NCBI RefSeq assembly: GCF_000732605.1
Contig: NZ_JPME01000028.1
Location: forward strand, 18,757 to 82,756
Length of the DNA stretch: 64,000 nt
Reading direction: 5' to 3'
Source: Lacrimispora celerecrescens
GTDB lineage: Bacteria; Bacillota; Clostridia; Lachnospirales; Lachnospiraceae
Shown here: in pieces, positions 24,536 through 33,362 of the stretch
Numbering within the stretch: position 1 is the first letter of the stretch
How the letters are laid out: each line of letters starts with the position of its first letter
Translations under genes and position numbers: made by a program
The notes under the pieces: model-generated
What the model saw: the letters and a program-made list of their open reading frames with translations, nothing else
What the model was told of the DNA's origin: nothing
The model's database searches: none

Positions 24536-24832
24536 ATGGTAAAAAACAAAAAACTGCTTGCCGGGCTTATTGCCCTGGCGGTTCTTTTTATGCTGCTCTT
24601 TTCCGTATTTTTTGTTACAGCTGAGGCTCGCCATCACTGCATAGGCGAAAACTGTCCCATCTGTCTTGAAGTTCAGGCATGTGTCCAGGCGCTTAGTACT
24701 CTTTTAACAGGCCTGTCATCCGCCGTTGCCGTATTTGCGGCAGCCCATTTTTTTGTAATCTGCGTGATTCCGGTATTTCGCCGCAACCCTTCACACACTT
24801 TGGTTTCTCTTAAGGTAAAGCTTACGAATTGA
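24536..24832 (+). CDS. Small Cys/His membrane protein of the zinc operon (unknown)
   Basis: I cannot name the family. The 98-residue protein has two hydrophobic helices (about 8-29 and 60-82). Between them is a short loop with a Cys/His cluster (HHCIGENCPICLEVQAC) that could bind zinc, facing outward if the N-terminus is inside. The first helix could also be an uncleaved signal. ATG 24536 follows GGAGG. Its place between the Zur-like regulator and znuA suggests a part in zinc capture or hand-over; this is inference from context and residues only. Confidence 0.72.
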   Translation: MVKNKKLLAGLIALAVLFMLLFSVFFVTAEARHHCIGENCPICLEVQACVQALSTLLTGLSSAVAVFAAAHFFVICVIPVFRRNPSHTLVSLKVKLTN

Positions 24833-24950
24833 ATATTGACTTTCACAAGGGAGTATTCTGCCCATTTTAGGCAGAAACCGTATTTTTCGGTGCTTCTTTG
24901 TATTCTTATGCCCATTTTTAATGATCAATATTTATTCGGAGGTTTAAATA

Positions 24951-25939
24951 ATGAAAAAATTAATTGCCTGCCTGTTAGCAGGACTTATGATAATTGGAGT
25001 GCTTACCGCTTGCTCCAGCACAAATGCAACGACAAAGACCAGCAATGACAATAAGCTAAGTGTAGTATGCACTATTTTCCCGGAATACGATTGGGTCAGA
25101 GAAATCCTTGGGAGCCATGGGTATGATGGAGAGGTCACCATGCTTCTGGATAACGGTGTGGATCTGCACAGCTATCAGCCGACAGCAGATGATATCATCA
25201 AAATCTCAACCTGCAATATGTTCATCTATGTGGGCGGGGAATCCGACCAATGGGTAACAGATGCCCTGAAAGAAGCCAAGAACAAAGATATGGTCGTGAT
25301 CAATCTCCTTGATGTTCTGGGCGACACAGTCAAAGAGGAAGAGGTCGTGGAAGGAATGGAGTCAGAGGCAGAAGAAACCCCGGAGGCAGCGATGATGGTC
25401 CGGAATATGACGAGCATGTCTGGCTGTCACTGAAAAATGCCAAAACCTATTGCAATTACATTGCATCAAAGCTGGGAGAAATCGACAGTGCAAATGCCTC
25501 AGACTATTCTGCAAATGCAGATGCCTATGGAAAAAAGCTGGATCAATTGGATGAAAGCTACCAGCAAGTGGTAGACTCTTCAAAGCAGGATGCAGTGCTG
25601 TTTGGAGACCGATTCCCCTTCCGCTACTTAGCAGATGATTACGGCCTTACCTATTATGCCGCATTTGTGGGCTGCTCGGCTGAAACGGAGGCCAGCTTTG
25701 GAACCATCGCCTTTCTTTCAAAAAAAGTAGATGAGTTAGGACTTGGCACTGTGCTGACGATTGAAGGCACCAAGCATAAGATCGCCGAAACCATCGTCCA
25801 AAACACGAAGGACAAAGATCAAGCAATTCAAACTATGGATTCCATGCAATCTACCACTTCCAAGGATGCAGAAAGTGGTACAACATATTTTACCATCATG
25901 CAGAAGAATCTGGAAGTGCTGAAAGATGCACTAAATTAA
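24951..25939 (+). pseudogene. znuA: Zinc ABC transporter substrate-binding lipoprotein ZnuA, frameshifted as read
   Basis: ZnuA/AdcA-type (cluster A-I) binding protein that captures Zn2+ for the ABC importer. The lipoprotein signal is MKKLIACLLAGLMIIGVLTAC, followed by FPEYDWVREILG, DNGVDLHSYQPTADD (His ligand) and YVGGESDQWV. The first frame ends at 25433, while the rest (PEYDEHVWLSLKNAKTY onward) continues in another frame to 25939. One extra C in the C4 run at 25378-25381 joins them into about 329 residues. The metal loop is acidic (EEEVVEGMESEAEE) rather than His-rich. Either a sequence error or a broken gene; the intact downstream half argues for error. Confidence 0.85.
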
Positions 25940-25953
25940 GAGGAGGAATCAAA

Positions 25954-26664
25954 TTGGCACAGCTAACATGCAACAACCTTACCATCGGGTATGACGGAAA
26001 AACGGTCCTTAAGGGACTTAACTTTTCCGTAAACAGCGGGGATTATCTCTGTATTGTGGGAGAAAACGGCTCTGGAAAAAGTACACTCATGAAAACCATC
26101 CTGCACCTTCTGGCACCGCTTGAAGGAAGCGTTATTATAGAAAATAAGCAGCATTCCGGAGGAATCGGGTATCTGCCTCAGCAGACCGTAGTACAAAAGG
26201 ACTTTCCGGCTTCTGTTCTGGAAATTGTTATATCCGGCTGTTTGAACCGCTGTGGGCTGCGTCCCTATTACAGTCGGGAAGAAAAGCAGCTTTCCCGTGA
26301 AAATATGGAGAAAATGGGGATCTCCCATCTGTCCAAACGGTGTTACAGAGAATTGTCCGGAGGCCAGCAGCAGCGTGTACTGCTGGCTCGGGCACTGTGC
26401 GCCGCCGGGAAAATGCTTCTGCTTGACGAACCTGTTTCAGGTCTTGACCCAAAGGCCACTGCCGAGATGTATGAGTTAATCCAAAAGCTGAATGAGGAAG
26501 GTATCACCATCATCATGATATCTCATGATATCGGTACTGCTGTGAACTATGCCAGCCATATCCTGCACATGGGAAATCCCTACTTTTTCGGAACAAAAGA
26601 TGAGTATCTGGACAGCAGCATCGGGAAAGCATTTTCCACTCAGGATGGAGGCAGCAAAGCATGA
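25954..26664 (+). CDS. znuC: Zinc ABC transporter ATP-binding protein
   Basis: The 236-residue ABC ATPase has Walker A GENGSGKSTL (about 37-46), Q-loop YLPQQ, signature LSGGQQQRVLLARAL, Walker B MLLLDEP and switch HD in ISHDIG. It begins at TTG 25954, 8 nt after GAGGAGG, and ends in an ATGA overlap with the permease. It energises zinc import with the adjacent ZnuA and permease. Confidence 0.94.
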   Translation: MAQLTCNNLTIGYDGKTVLKGLNFSVNSGDYLCIVGENGSGKSTLMKTILHLLAPLEGSVIIENKQHSGGIGYLPQQTVVQKDFPASVLEIVISGCLNRCGLRPYYSREEKQLSRENMEKMGISHLSKRCYRELSGGQQQRVLLARALCAAGKMLLLDEPVSGLDPKATAEMYELIQKLNEEGITIIMISHDIGTAVNYASHILHMGNPYFFGTKDEYLDSSIGKAFSTQDGGSKA

Positions 26665-27515
26665 GTATATTGATTGAAAAATTAATCTTATATTTTGAAT
26701 ATCCCTTTGTGCGATATGCGCTGATTGTTGGCATATTAATTGCTCTCTGTTCCTCCCTGTTAGGTGTTACACTGGTGTTAAAGCGTTTTTCCTTTATTGG
26801 AGACGGACTTTCTCATGTTGCTTTTGGCGCTATGGCAATCGCAACGGTAATGAAGCTGTCCAATCATATGCTGCTTATTCTGCCGGTTACGGTTATCTGT
26901 GCAATTCTTCTGCTGCGCACCGGTCAAAATGCCAAAATCAAGGGCGATGCGGCTGTCGCTATGATTTCCGTAGGCGCTCTGGCCCTGGGCTATCTGCTCA
27001 TGAATATATTTTCCGCCTCAGCCAATCTGGCAGGAGACGTATGCAGCACGCTGTTTGGTTCAACCTCCATTTTGACACTGACAAAGACGGAAGTATGGCT
27101 TTGTGTTGCCCTTTCGGTGGTCGTTATCGCCGTATTTCTTCTTTTTTACCATAAGATATTTGCTGTCACCTTTGATGAAGACTTTGCAAAGGCAACCGGC
27201 ACAAAAGCCGACCAATACAACCTGCTGATCGCAGTCATCATAGCCATCATCATTGTTCTTGCCATGAATCTGGTAGGTTCACTGCTGATCTCCGCATTGG
27301 TCATCTTTCCGGCACTTTCGGCAATGCGCTTATTTAAAAACTTTAAGTCAGTGATTTTTTGTTCGGCTATCCTTTCTGTTTTCTGTGCCGTACTGGGAAT
27401 TCTAACGTCCATTCTGGCAGGAACGCCGGTTGGTTCAACCATTGTTGCTGTTGATATCGCCGCGTTTGCCATATGCTCACTCATTGGGGGGATCTGGGGA
27501 GGTGTCAAAGGATGA
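26661..27515 (+). CDS. znuB: Zinc ABC transporter permease
   Basis: The 284-residue membrane protein has about eight to nine helices of the ABC-3 family (metal-type permeases): FVRYALIVGILIALCSSLLGVTLVLKR at the N-terminus and GDGLSHVAFGAMAIA containing the conserved region that contacts the ATPase. Start is within the ATGA overlap with the ATPase gene; its own stop overlaps the downstream lipoprotein in the same way, so the three are translationally coupled. Confidence 0.94.
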   Translation: MSILIEKLILYFEYPFVRYALIVGILIALCSSLLGVTLVLKRFSFIGDGLSHVAFGAMAIATVMKLSNHMLLILPVTVICAILLLRTGQNAKIKGDAAVAMISVGALALGYLLMNIFSASANLAGDVCSTLFGSTSILTLTKTEVWLCVALSVVVIAVFLLFYHKIFAVTFDEDFAKATGTKADQYNLLIAVIIAIIIVLAMNLVGSLLISALVIFPALSAMRLFKNFKSVIFCSAILSVFCAVLGILTSILAGTPVGSTIVAVDIAAFAICSLIGGIWGGVKG

Positions 27516-28090
27516 AACGTATCTTTGGAATGACTCTAATACTTTTAATGGTAATCCTTGCATTAGCAGGCTGCGGGAAGCAAACAGCTCCCGGTCCGTC
27601 ACTGCCGCAAGGGGACCAGGCTGATTCCGGACAATATGGGGCCAATTCCTATCCTTCTGATTCGTTCGAACCAACCACGGAACAATTTCAGGATGATGAT
27701 GCCATTTATCCTCAGGATGATCCGGCAGGTTCCACGAATAACACCGGATTTGATATTGACCTGACGAAATTGAGCAGTACCATGGTTTTTTCCGAGGTAT
27801 ACAATATGATGTTATCTCCGGAAGAATATGTGGGAAAAACAATAAAAGCCGAAGGGATATTCCAGGTTTTTCAGGACTCGGATAATACGAACTTTTATGC
27901 GTTAGTCATTGCAGATGCCACTGCCTGCTGCCAGCAAGGACTGGAATTAATCTGGGACGGGGATCCCGCTTATCCGGATGATTATCCGAAAGAGGATAGT
28001 GAAATAGAGATCACAGGCGTGTATAAAAGCTATGTGGAGGAAGGCAACACGTATTATTATGTGCTTGTAAACGACGTTAAGGCGGTATAG
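27512..28090 (+). CDS. Lipoprotein of the zinc operon (OB-fold-like C-terminal domain)
   Basis: This is a 192-residue lipoprotein (MKRIFGMTLILLMVILALAGC, lipobox LAGC) with an acidic, Gln/Ser-rich linker and a C-terminal domain of about 95 residues. That domain (YVGKTIKAEGIFQVFQDS..IEITGVYKSYVEEGNTYYYVLV) has the look of an OB-fold. It contains ADATACCQQGLELIW with adjacent Cys, loosely recalling DUF1980-type zinc proteins. It is the last gene of the zinc operon, translationally coupled to the permease, so it may be an accessory metal-binding factor. Function unproven. Confidence 0.75.
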   Translation: MKRIFGMTLILLMVILALAGCGKQTAPGPSLPQGDQADSGQYGANSYPSDSFEPTTEQFQDDDAIYPQDDPAGSTNNTGFDIDLTKLSSTMVFSEVYNMMLSPEEYVGKTIKAEGIFQVFQDSDNTNFYALVIADATACCQQGLELIWDGDPAYPDDYPKEDSEIEITGVYKSYVEEGNTYYYVLVNDVKAV

Positions 28091-28146
28091 GCTATCATTC
28101 CCATACCGCCAGTACACCGGCCCGTAAAACGGCCGGTGTATTTATT
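28081..28146 (+). terminator. Double hairpin ending the zinc operon
   Basis: GGCGGTAT/ATACCGCC (overlapping the stop) is followed by a 10-bp TACACCGGCC/GGCCGGTGTA stem and TTTATT. It probably also serves the convergent pilus operon. Confidence 0.75.
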
Positions 28147-29449
28147 ATGTAAAGATAAAGGGGAAATTTGCGATGAAAATTTCATCTCCTTTTTTTAACG
28201 GTACCGTCTCATTCGTTTCTAATACCCGTCCGTTCACAGACGTCCCATTGGTTGAATTTAAGTCACTGATCCGGTATTCTTCTCCTTCTCTGTCTATTCT
28301 GGCGTGAATCCTGCTGACGGATTCTCCGGTGAGTACACAATCAACCATGCCTTCCTGTTTTCCGATTAAATAAGGGACGTAAGTAATTGCAATATCTTCC
28401 GCATCAGTGCCAACGGAACGCAAGTATCGGATAGTTTTATCATCCGTTGTTTCGTTTAACAAAACCGTCTGAAATACTTCCTCATCTCCTGTTCCATGTT
28501 TTGGCGTCTTCTCCTCTATTTCTTCTTCAAATGTCAACTGCCAGTCATAGCGTTCCACCGGTTGGCGCCCGCCCTCTTCCTTTTTCACGCTTATCTCCTT
28601 TGGACGTCCGGACTCTTTACTCCATACAGCAAAAACTGCAAAAGCTGAGAAAATCCCGGTAATAGGCACCCCATACCAAAATTTCCGAATTCCTTCCATG
28701 CCAAAAATCAACCATAAAGCTGTGGCAATACCAAACATAGACAAAATCGGGATAATGAAAACAGCCCCTATCTCCTTTCCCTCAAAAAGTCGATTTCTTT
28801 CTTCTATCTCCTCGTTTAATGAATACGAAAGGTGAGAGCTCTGGTTCTCTTCCGGCTTGTTATCTCTTTCCGGCTGAAGGATACTTTCATCCCGTCCTTC
28901 TTCGCTGGAGCGGTTCTTACCGGCTATATCAAGAAGATCCTCCATTCCATAATTTTCCTTAAGACTTTCCTGATACAGGCCATACGCCATAACTACACAT
29001 TCCTTATCCTGATGATTGACCTTACCCAGAAGATACCGCAGCAACCCGGTCATTTCCTCTGGAAATCCCACCTGCCTTCCGGGGACAAGGCAAAGGGAAA
29101 CTCTAAATTGCTCCGGTTCAACATAAATATATTCCGGCTCCAGAAGGATTTGTTTTTCCTTAAGCAAGAAAGACTCTAACCTCCCCAGAGTTCGCCCAAT
29201 GTCCTCTATTAACTTCTTAAGCTCATCCGTGCCCAGACTATGACATTCAAGAACTCTGTTTAGGGGCTGCTTTGAAGTAATCTCATAATAATAAAACCTC
29301 CGGTTATCCACCTGCTTTACATGAAACTTCAGCAACCCTTCTATTCTGTTTGCCTCCATCATATGTATTTCATAACTGTCATATCCGGCCTCCTCCGGCT
29401 CAATGATCAAATAATTTTGCTTCATTTCCCGTCTGTATGCAGCCTTCAT
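28145..29449 (-). CDS. FHA domain protein of the Tad cluster (DUF6382-like N-terminus)
   Basis: The 434-residue protein has a cytoplasmic N-terminal domain (about 1-180) resembling DUF6382, two membrane helices near 220-270, a linker, and a C-terminal FHA domain (about 360-434). The FHA core residues are visible in SVSRIHARI and SDLNSTNGTSVNG. FHA domains bind phosphothreonine. Here it could bind Ser/Thr-kinase targets and regulate pilus assembly. It is the last gene of the Tad operon, 2 bp after the previous stop. ATG 29449 follows GGAGGAG. Confidence 0.8.
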   Translation of the reverse strand: MKAAYRREMKQNYLIIEPEEAGYDSYEIHMMEANRIEGLLKFHVKQVDNRRFYYYEITSKQPLNRVLECHSLGTDELKKLIEDIGRTLGRLESFLLKEKQILLEPEYIYVEPEQFRVSLCLVPGRQVGFPEEMTGLLRYLLGKVNHQDKECVVMAYGLYQESLKENYGMEDLLDIAGKNRSSEEGRDESILQPERDNKPEENQSSHLSYSLNEEIEERNRLFEGKEIGAVFIIPILSMFGIATALWLIFGMEGIRKFWYGVPITGIFSAFAVFAVWSKESGRPKEISVKKEEGGRQPVERYDWQLTFEEEIEEKTPKHGTGDEEVFQTVLLNETTDDKTIRYLRSVGTDAEDIAITYVPYLIGKQEGMVDCVLTGESVSRIHARIDREGEEYRISDLNSTNGTSVNGRVLETNETVPLKKGDEIFIANFPFIFT

Positions 29450-29450
29450 T

Positions 29451-29840
29451 TCACTCCTCCTGATTGATAAGAGTCAACATTCTTAAAAAATTCTCCGGGT
29501 CGAACACGCCCTGTTCCATTTCCAGCTTCCAGGTTCCCGCTTTTCCATAGGCTTCCACCCTCCTGCCTGTTACAGGGTTTCCTGCCATCTTGATATGGAA
29601 ATCATATTTTCTCCAGGAAAAAGGGTTACCGGCCCTTCTGGCTGCCCATAAAGCAGCTTCATCGGAAGGCTCTGTTTCGTTATGGCGCAGTCTTTGCACA
29701 GACTCTTCCAATGCCATGGATCCAACAACTTCATCTCTCATCCGGTAAGCTGCCTGAATTGAAACAATCAGCGCCCATAAAACAATTGCCATAATAAAAG
29801 CTGCCTCAACGGTATAGCTTCCCTGCAGTTTTCTTTTCAT
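29451..29840 (-). CDS. Small TadE-like pseudopilin
   Basis: The 129-residue protein begins with a short basic leader and a pilin-like hydrophobic segment (QGSYTVEAAFIMAIVLWALI) with Glu at the TadE position (VEAA), followed by a soluble domain. The start at ATG 29840 overlaps the prepilin peptidase stop as ATGA; the upstream in-frame start is weaker. It is probably a minor pilin or pilus-assembly pseudopilin. Confidence 0.72.
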   Translation of the reverse strand: MKRKLQGSYTVEAAFIMAIVLWALIVSIQAAYRMRDEVVGSMALEESVQRLRHNETEPSDEAALWAARRAGNPFSWRKYDFHIKMAGNPVTGRRVEAYGKAGTWKLEMEQGVFDPENFLRMLTLINQEE

Positions 29841-30271
29841 AGTATCACCAGTCCAATCCACACAGGAACCAGAAATGGCAGAAACGGTATCGTTTTTTTC
29901 TTATAGTCCTGCCCATGCAGCAAGCCCCAGAGATAAATTCCACCGCATACAATGCCATTTAAAAGGATCCCATAAATCAATAACTTCAGATTCAATTGTG
30001 CTCTCAAATAGAGGCCGCTGAATACAAAAAACCAGCCATCTCCCATGCCGATTGCCTCACCTGTTAATCGGCTTATAAGAAGGAGTCCCACTCCTACCAT
30101 GCAGCTTAACAGCCGTTCTCCTCCGACATCTCCCTGTAAAAGAGCCAGAATAAGTCCGGCAATACCTGCTGCCGTAAAAAGCCATACGCTGACAGCCTTT
30201 TCTCTTCCATCTTCCCAGGCAGCCCCCAATAAAAATACTCCGAATATTATTTTATTTATACTTACCGGCAT
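29837..30271 (-). CDS. Prepilin peptidase, A24 family (second copy in cluster)
   Basis: The 144-residue polytopic aspartic peptidase has the two catalytic Asp in AWEDGREKAVS (about residue 21) and IGMGDGWFF (GxGD, about residue 76). It is shorter and more divergent than the cpaA-like gene at the other end of the cluster. It lies next to two TadE-type genes and may process those rather than the major pilin. ATG 30271 follows GGGAGG. Confidence 0.82.
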   Translation of the reverse strand: MPVSINKIIFGVFLLGAAWEDGREKAVSVWLFTAAGIAGLILALLQGDVGGERLLSCMVGVGLLLISRLTGEAIGMGDGWFFVFSGLYLRAQLNLKLLIYGILLNGIVCGGIYLWGLLHGQDYKKKTIPFLPFLVPVWIGLVIL

Positions 30272-30283
30272 AGAGGTTCCTCC

Positions 30284-31207
30284 CTATTGAGAACAGTACG
30301 AGCAGGGGCCTAAATGGCGGACCTGTGATAAGGGAACAGCCTCCACGTATGCCATGATAGAGGAACAATTCCTGTCACTGTGATACCGCTCTCCTGACGG
30401 CATGATGTAAACACTGCCGTTTTCCTCTGCAAATCTGCCGCATCTGCTGCAGGGTTTATATTTTCCACCGTTTAAATTACGAGCATTTTCTATTTCCTTA
30501 AATGAAATCTGTTCTATATCGTTGTATAAGTAATGACAGGTCCGCTGGCGGTGATATCTTGTACTCGCCTTTCCAATGTATACAAGCTCATCCTCCGGTC
30601 CGTCCTTCCCATTGATTCCTCCCTCCTGGCCGATCCAGGCTCTCCGGCAGCACCTGGCTGTCATGGGTATACTTTTCAAGCCAAATACGGAAAACGGGAT
30701 TCTGACACGGTAGTCCAAAATCAAATCAATGGTCTCTCCGTCCCTTAATACGGAAGAACGTGCGAAGGTTGCAGATTCAAGCCGTTCAAACCCTGCCCGC
30801 CCTTCCACCTGTTTTCTGACAAATAGAAGGATTCCTTCCTCTGTGAGTCCGTCTAAAAACTCCTCTGAAAATCCATCAATACCTGTGGCTTCCAGTTTTT
30901 CCCCTACCTTAAGCTGATGCAATACATAAGCATACTGGCTGACCTCTTCCCCTGCCCCTTCCAGTGCGGTTTGAATGCGCCTCCCTTCCTTCATTATCCC
31001 CATAGGAAGCATGAGAATTACCATGAAGAACAGGAAAAGAGGCAGGACCAGGGCAGCTTCTATGGTCAGGCTCCCCTTTTTTTTATGGCGGGAGGCAGAT
31101 GATAATACCCTTTTTACAAGGAATCCCTGTTTCATGAAGGGGATTTGTACCTGGAGAGTAACAATTTTTTTATTATTTTTTCTTTTGAACTCCTTGAAAA
31201 AGGGCAT
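30284..31207 (-). CDS. TadE-family pseudopilin with two C-terminal Cys/His modules
   Basis: The 307-residue protein has a basic N-terminus, a TadE-type segment (KKGSLTIEAALVLPLFLFFM, about 42-61) and a soluble part. Two similar modules close it: residues 209-258 (VYIGKASTRYH..C..CSRCG) and 266-307 (VYIMPSGERYH..C..CSYC). Each has a YHxxxxC followed by CxxC, the spacing of a zinc-binding Ada-like module. The start at 31207 is 9 nt after AAGGAGG; an ATG two codons earlier is also possible. The modules would lie outside the membrane, so they may form disulfides or bind metal at the pilus. Confidence 0.82.
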   Translation of the reverse strand: MPFFKEFKRKNNKKIVTLQVQIPFMKQGFLVKRVLSSASRHKKKGSLTIEAALVLPLFLFFMVILMLPMGIMKEGRRIQTALEGAGEEVSQYAYVLHQLKVGEKLEATGIDGFSEEFLDGLTEEGILLFVRKQVEGRAGFERLESATFARSSVLRDGETIDLILDYRVRIPFSVFGLKSIPMTARCCRRAWIGQEGGINGKDGPEDELVYIGKASTRYHRQRTCHYLYNDIEQISFKEIENARNLNGGKYKPCSRCGRFAEENGSVYIMPSGERYHSDRNCSSIMAYVEAVPLSQVRHLGPCSYCSQ

Positions 31208-31275
31208 GATCATCCACCTCCTTACCACTTTCCTGCCACATTCCCTAAGCATTAAGGAATGCCTCCAGGCATCCC

Positions 31276-33162
31276 TTAATATGCTTTTTCAGTCCGCACT
31301 TCCATCGGATAAAAGGGATTACTTCCTCCAAAAAACATATGCCTTGATCTCACAGTTCCACTTATCTCTGCCTGATAAACGCAGTTCACCATGCGAAAAT
31401 CCGACTGTTTTCTGCATAAATTCATTTGAATCACATCCATCAGACGGTAATGCTGACGCCCGGGTTCTCCAGGGAAAAGAAGAAGCTTTAAATAGCCGGT
31501 ATAGCCAATACCGTTTTCATCTTCCTTTCCGCCTGAGCATGTTCCTGTTTTTCCTAATTCCAGAAGGGCATCAAGGGACAACTTCCAGGTGTCCCTTGAT
31601 TTAAAAAAGACCACCTTTTTCGCCTCTAAAAGCATTCTTACATCCACAATCGCCTCCCCAAGCGCCCAGATGCTCATTACAAAAAATGCAACGATTCCTG
31701 TAAGAGGGGTAAGACCCGCGGCTCCGGTAATAAGACCGGCAAGCTCCATTGCCTCCTCCCGTTTCTGGCCGTCTGAAAGTATATGGATTAAGTTCATTCC
31801 TTCCCTTATCATTAGAACCTCTAGAACTGTCTGCTTTAAGTTTTCCTCATCTGTTTTCTTTCCTGATACCATATACTCCAATTCATACATTACCTCCTTA
31901 TCCCCCTCCGAGAGAGCGCTTGTGAGAAAATGATCACAATACTCCCCGAACAAGATCCGGTCTAGTAAGCCCGTTTCAAACGTCTGGCCATCGGTGCAGG
32001 TAATGGAAGGAAAAGTATCGTCAGACAAAACGCCTTTGGATATTTCCGTTCCATCAGGCAGAACCAGAGATAGGATCCCTGTCTGTATGAATCCTTCCAC
32101 CTGTTCCAGAAGTCTCTGTTTTTCCGGATCCTTCACCCCATTAGAATAAGAAAGAGAAGGGATATCTGCCTCATCCCATATTTCCTCTACAGACCCCCAT
32201 AGTTCAGATAAGTCCGGGCCGTCATCCTCTTCATCATCGCTGTCCCAGTTATCAATGATCTGCTCTACCTCAAAGGAACGCTTCCTTGCCTGTTCCATAA
32301 CCTGTTTAATCTGTTCCGTCTGCCCCGGCAAGGCCTCAATTACCCGCCTCCGCTCCCCATCCTGATTTACATAGGATCCATAACAAGAGGTCTCCCCATA
32401 CAAAGCCTCACGTACTTCTTGGCTTAATTCATCCTGTGTCCCAGATAAGCCATTGTTCGTTTCGCTTATGCTGCTTTTTAAATCATCTGCCTTTTTCCCA
32501 TAAGTTTTTACAAGAGAAGGAATCCGGTTCATTTCCCGCTCCAGCAAATCCGCTTCTCTTCGAAATCCCGAACCATCATAGTCCCCTATTCTCTCATAGG
32601 CAGACCGCCAGTAAACCTTCTGCTGTTTTAATGAATCATTGATATCTTCCAAAGCCCGTTCCAACCGGACGGCTTCTCTTTCATGGTCACGAAACGATCC
32701 GGATATCCGGTTCACTGCTTTTGCTTCCTTCAAGCTTTTAAGCAGATCTTCTGCACCCTTTTCATCTGTTATATTTTCAAAAATTCCATACTTCATATAA
32801 TCTAGAATTTCCTGCTTCAAATACTGCCCTCCCCCATCCGTAATACGAAAAAGCTGCACCGTATCCGCCTTCTCCATATCCATAGAGTACCAGCCGGAAC
32901 TGTCCATATAAGGCTCCATGAATTCCTTCCATGCCTTTTCCAGTTCCTCATTATTCTCACATTCCAGAAGAAAGAGACGGTATTTATTCCAGGCCTCTCT
33001 ATGGTACCTGCTGAATACAGAGTCCATGGAAGAATCGGCGGCCAGCTTTAGATAACACCTGGATCCGGCAGTCCGTGCGGACTCTAGAAGTCCGCACATC
33101 AGGCTGAATATGCATAAAAGGGCTAAACTGAAAAACACTGTTACCTGTCCGCTCTTTCGCAT
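31276..33162 (-). CDS. DUF5702-like Tad cluster protein (TadG-like)
   Basis: The 628-residue protein begins with one membrane helix (SGQVTVFFSLALLCIFSLMCG) followed by a long extracellular part that is Glu/Arg-rich and probably coiled-coil (about 100-300). A C-terminal hydrophobic segment (GLTPLTGIVAFFVMSIWALG) lies near 480. It resembles proteins I recall as DUF5702, found in Tad clusters of Lachnospiraceae where TadG would be expected. The ATG at 33162 overlaps the pilin stop codon (TGATG). Confidence 0.75.
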   Translation of the reverse strand: MRKSGQVTVFFSLALLCIFSLMCGLLESARTAGSRCYLKLAADSSMDSVFSRYHREAWNKYRLFLLECENNEELEKAWKEFMEPYMDSSGWYSMDMEKADTVQLFRITDGGGQYLKQEILDYMKYGIFENITDEKGAEDLLKSLKEAKAVNRISGSFRDHEREAVRLERALEDINDSLKQQKVYWRSAYERIGDYDGSGFRREADLLEREMNRIPSLVKTYGKKADDLKSSISETNNGLSGTQDELSQEVREALYGETSCYGSYVNQDGERRRVIEALPGQTEQIKQVMEQARKRSFEVEQIIDNWDSDDEEDDGPDLSELWGSVEEIWDEADIPSLSYSNGVKDPEKQRLLEQVEGFIQTGILSLVLPDGTEISKGVLSDDTFPSITCTDGQTFETGLLDRILFGEYCDHFLTSALSEGDKEVMYELEYMVSGKKTDEENLKQTVLEVLMIREGMNLIHILSDGQKREEAMELAGLITGAAGLTPLTGIVAFFVMSIWALGEAIVDVRMLLEAKKVVFFKSRDTWKLSLDALLELGKTGTCSGGKEDENGIGYTGYLKLLLFPGEPGRQHYRLMDVIQMNLCRKQSDFRMVNCVYQAEISGTVRSRHMFFGGSNPFYPMEVRTEKAY

Positions 33163-33347
33163 CAATACACCTCTTTAGACTGGCTGTTGATTTCCTTAAA
33201 TATATTTTCAAGAAGAGTTGTTATTTGCTTTTTAAAAATAATGACAAGTCCGATTAATACCACCAGAATCAGTACCACTTCAATAACGCCTACCCCGTCT
33301 TCTTCCTTAAAAAAATCAAGGATCTGTCTGTTTACCGATGTCAGCAT
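33162..33347 (-). CDS. Flp-type (type IVb) major pilin
   Basis: The 61-residue prepilin has a short leader ending EEDG, then VGVIEVVLILVVLIGLVIIF. Cleavage after Gly and Glu at mature position 5 are the type IV pilin hallmarks. The mature pilin would be about 42 residues, the usual Flp size. ATG 33347 follows GGGAGG. It lies between TadC and the TadG-like gene, with strong coupling to both. Confidence 0.9.
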   Translation of the reverse strand: MLTSVNRQILDFFKEEDGVGVIEVVLILVVLIGLVIIFKKQITTLLENIFKEINSQSKEVY

Positions 33348-33362
33348 CGTATCACCTCCCTT

